Below are positions 6,286-10,207 of a stretch of 10,207 bases of DNA, piece by piece. The stretch's first letter is position 1; every line of letters begins with the position of its first letter. The notes beneath the pieces were generated by a model that saw nothing but the letters and a program-made list of their open reading frames with translations, ran no database searches and had not been told where the DNA came from. Where the stretch lies: assembly GCA_964431735.1 (NCBI GenBank), contig CAYSLJ010000210.1, forward strand, positions 1 through 10,207, in the 5' to 3' direction. A program made the position numbers and the translations under genes. Origin of the DNA: CALARM01 sp964431735. Lineage in GTDB: Bacteria > Vulcanimicrobiota > SpSt-956 > JAKJGF01.

Positions 6286-7803
6286 ATGAAAGGGAAAGTT
6301 TATCTGATAGGCGCAGGCCCCGGTGATCCGGGATTAATAACCATAAAAGGGAAAAAAATACTGGAAGAGGCAGATTGCATAATTTATGACAGGCTTGCCA
6401 ATCCGGACCTTTTATCTATACGGAAAGCAGGAGCAGAACTTATATATGCAGGTAAAGAACCGGGAGTGGAAAGTCAGAGCAAAATAAATAAAATACTGGT
6501 TGAAAAAGGGTGTGAAGGGAAAACAGTGGCGAGACTGAAAGGAGGAGATCCTTTCGTATTCGGCCGCGGCGGTGAAGAATGTGAAATACTTGCAGAACAT
6601 AATATTCCTTTTGAAGTAATCCCCGGCATAACTTCTGCCATAGCAGTTCCTGCCTGTGCCGGTATAGCTGTAACACACAGAGAACACAATACATGCTTTT
6701 CAATCATTACAGGCCATGAAGATCCGAATAAAGAATTTTCATCTATTGACTGGGCCTGCCTGGGTTCAGGCAAAGATCCTCTTGTATTCCTTATGGGTAT
6801 GGAAAGACTTGAAGATATAGCAGGTAAATTAATTAAACATGGCCGTAAGCCTGATACACCTGTAGCAGTAATTTATCGTGGCACAACACCTTTTCAGAAA
6901 ACCCTTGTATCTACTCTGGACACTGTGGCAGAAGAAGCAAAAAAACAAAAATTTCGCCCTCCATGCATAATAATTGCAGGCTCTGTTGTAAAACTGAGAG
7001 AAAAAATAAAATGGTTTGAGAAACGCCCCCTTTTCGGTAAAAGAATAGTCGTAACAAGAGCAAGAGCTCAGGCAGGTGAAATGTCGCAAAAACTGCGGGA
7101 ACTGGGCGCATATGTAATAGAATGTCCCGTAATAAAAATAATCCATCCCGAAAATTATGAAGACCTGGATAAAGCAATCAATCATATAAAAAATTATGAC
7201 TGGCTTATCTTTACAAGTCAGAACGGCGTAAAACATTTTATGGATAGACTTTTTATAGCAGGAAAAGACGTAAGGATACTGTCGGAAGCAAAAATCTGTT
7301 CCATAGGGCCGGCAACTGCAAAAGAACTTCGTAATTACGGACTTATAGCAGATTATATGCCGCCGAAATTCGTAGCTGAAGAACTACTGGCAAATTTTCC
7401 TGAACTGAAAGAAGACAGTAAAATCCTTCTTCCCAGGGCTAAAGAAGCAAGAGAGCTGATAACGGAAGAATTTCGCAGAAGAAGTATTGCGGTTGATACG
7501 GTAACTGCCTATGAAACGGACAGTGAAACTGTAATTGAAGAAGAACAGGAAGAAATAAAAAAAGAACTTCAGGAAGATATTGATCTCGTCACATTTACAA
7601 GTTCTTCCACTGTAAAAAATTTCGTCAAAATTATTGAAAAACTGGGAATAGAAACAGGTCACTTTAAAAAAGTGGCAGCTATAGGGCCGGTAACTGCAAA
7701 GACAGCGGAAGAGCACGGATTTAACGTGGAAATAAGAGCGTCAGAATATACAATAGACGGGCTTGTGGCAGAAATTCTTAGATATTATAATCGTGAAGGG
7801 TGA
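6286..7803 (+). CDS. cobA-hemD: Uroporphyrinogen-III C-methyltransferase / uroporphyrinogen-III synthase fusion
   Basis: The 505-residue protein joins two tetrapyrrole enzymes. Residues 1 to about 245 are an S-adenosylmethionine uroporphyrinogen-III methyltransferase (SUMT, CobA). It has GAGPGDPG at 9-16, KGGDPFVFGRGGEE from about 85, PGITSAIAVPA, and VAVIYRGTTPFQ. It methylates C2 and C7 to give precorrin-2. Residues about 247-505 are HemD, with FGKRIVVTRA, FTSQNGV, IGPATAKEL, FTSSSTVKNF and IGPVTAKT marking its two half-domains; it cyclises hydroxymethylbilane to uroporphyrinogen III. Fused CobA-HemD is typical of many clostridia and other anaerobes. Its product feeds siroheme and cobalamin, which fits the corrinoid protein in this window. 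hemA, hemB, hemC and cbi genes are not adjacent, so it stands alone. The coding end is unusual: the last codons (CGT GAA GGG TGA) are already part of a GTGAAGG/GTGAAGA heptamer run, so the stop lies inside the repeat. Confidence 0.96.
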   Translation: MKGKVYLIGAGPGDPGLITIKGKKILEEADCIIYDRLANPDLLSIRKAGAELIYAGKEPGVESQSKINKILVEKGCEGKTVARLKGGDPFVFGRGGEECEILAEHNIPFEVIPGITSAIAVPACAGIAVTHREHNTCFSIITGHEDPNKEFSSIDWACLGSGKDPLVFLMGMERLEDIAGKLIKHGRKPDTPVAVIYRGTTPFQKTLVSTLDTVAEEAKKQKFRPPCIIIAGSVVKLREKIKWFEKRPLFGKRIVVTRARAQAGEMSQKLRELGAYVIECPVIKIIHPENYEDLDKAINHIKNYDWLIFTSQNGVKHFMDRLFIAGKDVRILSEAKICSIGPATAKELRNYGLIADYMPPKFVAEELLANFPELKEDSKILLPRAKEARELITEEFRRRSIAVDTVTAYETDSETVIEEEQEEIKKELQEDIDLVTFTSSSTVKNFVKIIEKLGIETGHFKKVAAIGPVTAKTAEEHGFNVEIRASEYTIDGLVAEILRYYNREG

Positions 7804-7874
7804 AGAGTGAAGGGTGAAGAGTGAAAGATAACTGGTAACTGGTAACTGCTAACTGGTCACTGTTCACTACTCAC
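7793..7874. repeat. Two converging heptamer runs filling the CobA-HemD/recQ junction; possible bidirectional hairpin
   Basis: The plus strand reads GTGAAGG, GTGAAGA, GTGAAGG, GTGAAGA, GTGAAAG (7793-7827). From the recQ side, the minus strand reads GTGAGTA, GTGAACA, GTGACCA, GTTAGCA, GTTACCA, GTTACCA, GTTATCT in exact 7-base steps. Both convergent genes stop at a TGA inside the first GTGA unit of their own strand (7801-7803 and 7873-7871). The first 20 bases of each arm agree at 14 positions, so the transcript could fold into an imperfect hairpin. No T-run follows, so a terminator function is only a possibility. Confidence 0.9.
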
Positions 7875-10042
7875 AGGCCGTAACCTCCCACATTATACTT
7901 ATGCTTACAGAGTACTGCCCTTATAGTGAAATAATCTATTTCTTCAGGGAGACTGTATTTTATGGGTGCCAGTTTTTCCGCTCCCACTCTCTTAACTGCA
8001 TCCAGAATAAGAGCTTCATAGGTTTTAGGGATAAAGGGATTTAAATCCACTTCCATGCCGGCACAGGCGCATTTTATAAGATGATCCTTGACAGTCAGTA
8101 TTTTTAAATTTCTTTCTCTGGCAATCTCTTCAAGAGATTGTCCTTCTTTATACATGTCAAGAGTTATCATATAACTTCGATCTACTTTTTTCTTTGTTTG
8201 TTCAGTTTTAACTTCCTTTTTTTTAATCTCTAATATATTTTCTTCTTTCACATATTTTTTTATTACCTCTAAAAATTCATGGCCATATTTCTTTAATTTA
8301 CCTTCTCCTATGCCTTTTATATTTAACAGAGCATCTTCATCGAGGGGGTAATATTCACTCATTTCACGAAGGGTACTGTCATGAAATATAACATAAGGAG
8401 GAAGACTTTCCCGGGTGGAAATATCCTTTCTTAAAGCCCTTAATAAATCGAAAAGCTGAATATTAACAGATTTTATTTCCTCTTTACGTAACGGCTCTGC
8501 TTTTTTCTTTACCTTTCCGAAAACCTTCTCTTTATTTTTCAGCACAGGCCATGACTTTTCGTTTAATTTTAAAACAGGATATTCTCCTTCTGTAATATGA
8601 AGGTATTTATCTGCAATCAGAGTGTTTATAAGATCTTTTATTTCTTTAATGTCAAAATCCTTCATAATGCCGTGAGTTGATAATTTATCAAAATCTCCCT
8701 TTAAAACCCTTATATTTCTGGAGCCTTTCAGCACCTGAGCAACAAGAGCCATGCCGAAACGTTCCTCCATACGATAGACACAGGAGAGGATTTTCTGTGC
8801 TTCTACCGTAATATCTGTCAATTGACTTTTATCATTACAGTTACTGCAGCTTTCACAGTTATCATGAAGAAATTCTTCTCCGAAATACTCAAGAATATAT
8901 TTTCTCAAACATTCTCCAGTATAACAATAATCAATAATAGATTTAAGTCTTTTATGTTCAAAATCTCTTCTTTCGGGAGATAAATCATTATGTTCTATTA
9001 AATATCTCTGTATGACTATATCTCCGGGAGAAAAGAGTAAAATACAATCACTTTTTTCTCCGTCTCTTCCGGCTCTTCCCGCTTCCTGGTAATAAGCTTC
9101 CATATTTTTCGGCATATTATAGTGTATGACACTTCTTACATTGGATTTATCAATCCCCATACCAAAAGCATTTGTTGCCACAATAATAGTTATGTCATCA
9201 TAGGAAAAAGCTTCCTGAGTCTTTGTTCTTTCTTCATCTGTGAGGCCTGCATGATATCTGCCGGCCAGAAAACCTCTGGCCTTTAATATCTCACATAGTT
9301 CATCCACTTCTTTTCTGGTGGAACAGTATATGATACAGGAAGAGTTTTTATTTTTTTCCAGATAATTCAGGATAAAATCCTGTTTATTCTCTCCCCTTAG
9401 TACGGAGAAAAAAAGATTTTTACGATTAAATCCGGTAATATAAAGAGTTCCGTCCCTGAGGCCCAGAAGTTTTATAATATCATGTCTGACTTCTTCTGTA
9501 GCAGTGGCAGTAAAGGCACTTACGACAGGCCTTGCAGGAAGTTCTCCTATAAATGGTTCAACAGATAGATAACTCGGACGAAAATCATGGCCCCAGTGGG
9601 ATATACAATGGGCTTCATCAACTACAAGTAAAGAAATGGACAGGGATTTTAAGAGATCACGAAAATAATTATTATCAAACCGTTCAGGAGCAATATAAAG
9701 GAGTTTATAGAGTCCTTTTTTTGACCTGTAAATTCTATCTTTAACCTCGGGAAAAGAAAGGGAACTGTTTATAAAAGAAGCAGGTAAACCCAGGTTAGAA
9801 AGAGCATCTACCTGGTTTTTCATAAGAGAAATCAAAGGAGATATTACCAGTGTCAATCCGTCCAATAACAGGGCAGGTATCTGGAAACATATGGATTTTC
9901 CTGCTCCTGTAGGCATTATGGCAAAGGTATCATTGCCTGACATGATATTCTTTATGATTTTATCCTGGCCCTGTCTGAAATTACTGTAACCGTAATATTT
10001 TTTTAATATTTTTTCAGCATCTTCTAATTTTTTTTCTAACAT
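7871..10042 (-). CDS. recQ: ATP-dependent DNA helicase RecQ
   Basis: The 723-residue protein is a 3'-to-5' DNA helicase of recombination and replication repair. It has motif 0 (GYSNFRQGQ), Walker A GAGKS with K49, DEAH at 142-145 followed by the aromatic-rich loop CISHWGHDFRPSY, motif III FTATAT, and motif VI QEAGRAGRDG. The RecQ zinc site has four cysteines at 378, 396, 399 and 402, as in the family. An RQC winged helix follows (about 410-500), then an HRDC domain (about 520-595). After a Lys-rich linker comes a helicase-associated helix-turn-helix (about 615-705; GQSLEEIARERNLKILTVKDHL). This tail makes it longer than the 609-residue E. coli protein and is common in Firmicutes and Bacteroidetes RecQ. 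The start has a modest AGGT just before ATG. The stop TGA sits inside the heptamer run shared with the convergent upstream gene. Confidence 0.97.
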   Translation of the reverse strand: MLEKKLEDAEKILKKYYGYSNFRQGQDKIIKNIMSGNDTFAIMPTGAGKSICFQIPALLLDGLTLVISPLISLMKNQVDALSNLGLPASFINSSLSFPEVKDRIYRSKKGLYKLLYIAPERFDNNYFRDLLKSLSISLLVVDEAHCISHWGHDFRPSYLSVEPFIGELPARPVVSAFTATATEEVRHDIIKLLGLRDGTLYITGFNRKNLFFSVLRGENKQDFILNYLEKNKNSSCIIYCSTRKEVDELCEILKARGFLAGRYHAGLTDEERTKTQEAFSYDDITIIVATNAFGMGIDKSNVRSVIHYNMPKNMEAYYQEAGRAGRDGEKSDCILLFSPGDIVIQRYLIEHNDLSPERRDFEHKRLKSIIDYCYTGECLRKYILEYFGEEFLHDNCESCSNCNDKSQLTDITVEAQKILSCVYRMEERFGMALVAQVLKGSRNIRVLKGDFDKLSTHGIMKDFDIKEIKDLINTLIADKYLHITEGEYPVLKLNEKSWPVLKNKEKVFGKVKKKAEPLRKEEIKSVNIQLFDLLRALRKDISTRESLPPYVIFHDSTLREMSEYYPLDEDALLNIKGIGEGKLKKYGHEFLEVIKKYVKEENILEIKKKEVKTEQTKKKVDRSYMITLDMYKEGQSLEEIARERNLKILTVKDHLIKCACAGMEVDLNPFIPKTYEALILDAVKRVGAEKLAPIKYSLPEEIDYFTIRAVLCKHKYNVGGYGL

Positions 10043-10057
10043 TACCTGTTCACTTTC

Positions 10058-10063
10058 ATTATA
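10058..10063 (-). promoter_or_regulatory. Possible -10 box of recQ
   Basis: On the minus strand a perfect TATAAT lies 15 bases before the recQ ATG. At 17 bp upstream the hexamer is TGTTAT, a poor -35, and the implied leader would be only about eight bases. This is weak evidence. Nothing else stands out between here and the repeat at 10122. Confidence 0.25.
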
Positions 10064-10121
10064 ATTCAGATGAATCTTTTATAACACAGACAGGTGAAAA
10101 ATGCAATATTTCGCACAGAAC

Positions 10122-10147
10122 TTATCACTCTTCACCATTCACGACTC
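10122..10147. repeat. Heptamer run GTGAATG, GTGAAGA, GTGATAA (minus strand)
   Basis: Three in-phase units are read on the minus strand (10142-10122), preceded by GAGTC. The orientation follows the pattern seen at the other gene ends in the window, where the GTGA-reading strand is the coding strand of the gene that has just ended. Confidence 0.75.
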
Positions 10148-10207
10148 CTATATAAAATTGCGTTTAAAAATGACAGGTGATTTTACATACAAGGGAAAAA
10201 GAAATTT
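10148..10207 (-). CDS. Possible 3' end of an unidentified minus-strand gene
   Basis: From the right edge the minus strand is open for 19 codons (ending VIFKRNFI) to a TAG at 10150-10148, immediately before the heptamer run. The PASTA kinase also ends in a TAG right before its array. The frame is too short to identify and one other minus frame is open for 13 codons, so this rests on the repeat pattern alone. Confidence 0.2.
   Translation of the reverse strand, partial: KFLFPLYVKSPVIFKRNFI

Noticed and set aside
6412..7716. Minus-strand open frames inside CobA-HemD, rich in Phe, Tyr, Ser and Cys
   Set aside because: Their composition is that of antisense AT-rich coding sequence, and the plus frame has clear CobA and HemD motifs throughout.
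7804..7870. Classical intrinsic terminator between the convergent genes
   Set aside because: There is no GC-rich stem followed by a T-run; only an imperfect pairing of repeat arms is present.
10170..10207. Plus-strand gene starting at ATG 10170
   Set aside because: Only 12 codons are visible, with no Shine-Dalgarno before the ATG. The competing minus-strand reading fits the repeat pattern better.

Overview
The window looks like part of a draft or metagenome-derived scaffold from an AT-rich, probably anaerobic bacterium. Codon use leans heavily on ATA (Ile) and AGA (Arg), and a run of exactly 100 N lies inside a tandem repeat. The gene content is a Gram-positive-style PASTA Ser/Thr kinase, a fused CobA-HemD, a long RecQ with a C-terminal helix-turn-helix, and a corrinoid methyl-transfer cassette coupled to a histidine kinase. 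This fits an anaerobe that makes or uses corrinoids, but it does not fix the phylum.

Layout. Positions 1-3120 (minus strand) hold a tightly packed three-gene operon read right to left. It encodes a small corrinoid-binding protein (3120-2485), a UroD-superfamily methyltransferase-like protein (2488-1454) and a sensor histidine kinase (1454 to beyond base 1). The kinase has a DUF1638-like N-terminus, a GAF-like middle, a coiled coil and a HisKA domain. Positions 3121-3797 are a divergent intergenic region with two kinds of 7-bp repeat, the assembly gap and an AT-rich promoter segment. Positions 3798-6056 (plus) encode a six-PASTA membrane Ser/Thr kinase. Positions 6057-6285 are repeats plus the leader of the next gene. 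Positions 6286-7803 (plus) encode a uroporphyrinogen-III C-methyltransferase / uroporphyrinogen-III synthase fusion. Positions 7871-10042 (minus) encode RecQ. The last 165 bases hold the recQ upstream region, another short repeat run and possibly the tail of a further minus-strand gene.

How the genes relate. CobA-HemD makes precorrin-2, the branch point to siroheme and cobalamin, and the minus-strand operon encodes a corrinoid protein and a partner. The two loci could therefore be metabolically linked, although they are separately transcribed. The operon pairs a corrinoid protein and an unusual UroD-like protein directly with a sensor kinase, so it may be a signalling module as much as a catabolic one. 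The PASTA kinase and RecQ are housekeeping-type genes with no obvious functional tie to their neighbours.

The most striking non-coding feature is a family of degenerate 7-bp units of the form GT-N-A-N-N-N, most often starting GTGA, GTTA or GTAA. They run in phase in every intergenic space of the window and differ in sequence from array to array. They begin at or inside stop codons, reach up to ribosome binding sites, and form nested inverted repeats around the PASTA kinase. They resemble in style the heptameric short tandemly repeated repetitive (STRR) sequences known from cyanobacteria, but the gene content here is not cyanobacterial.
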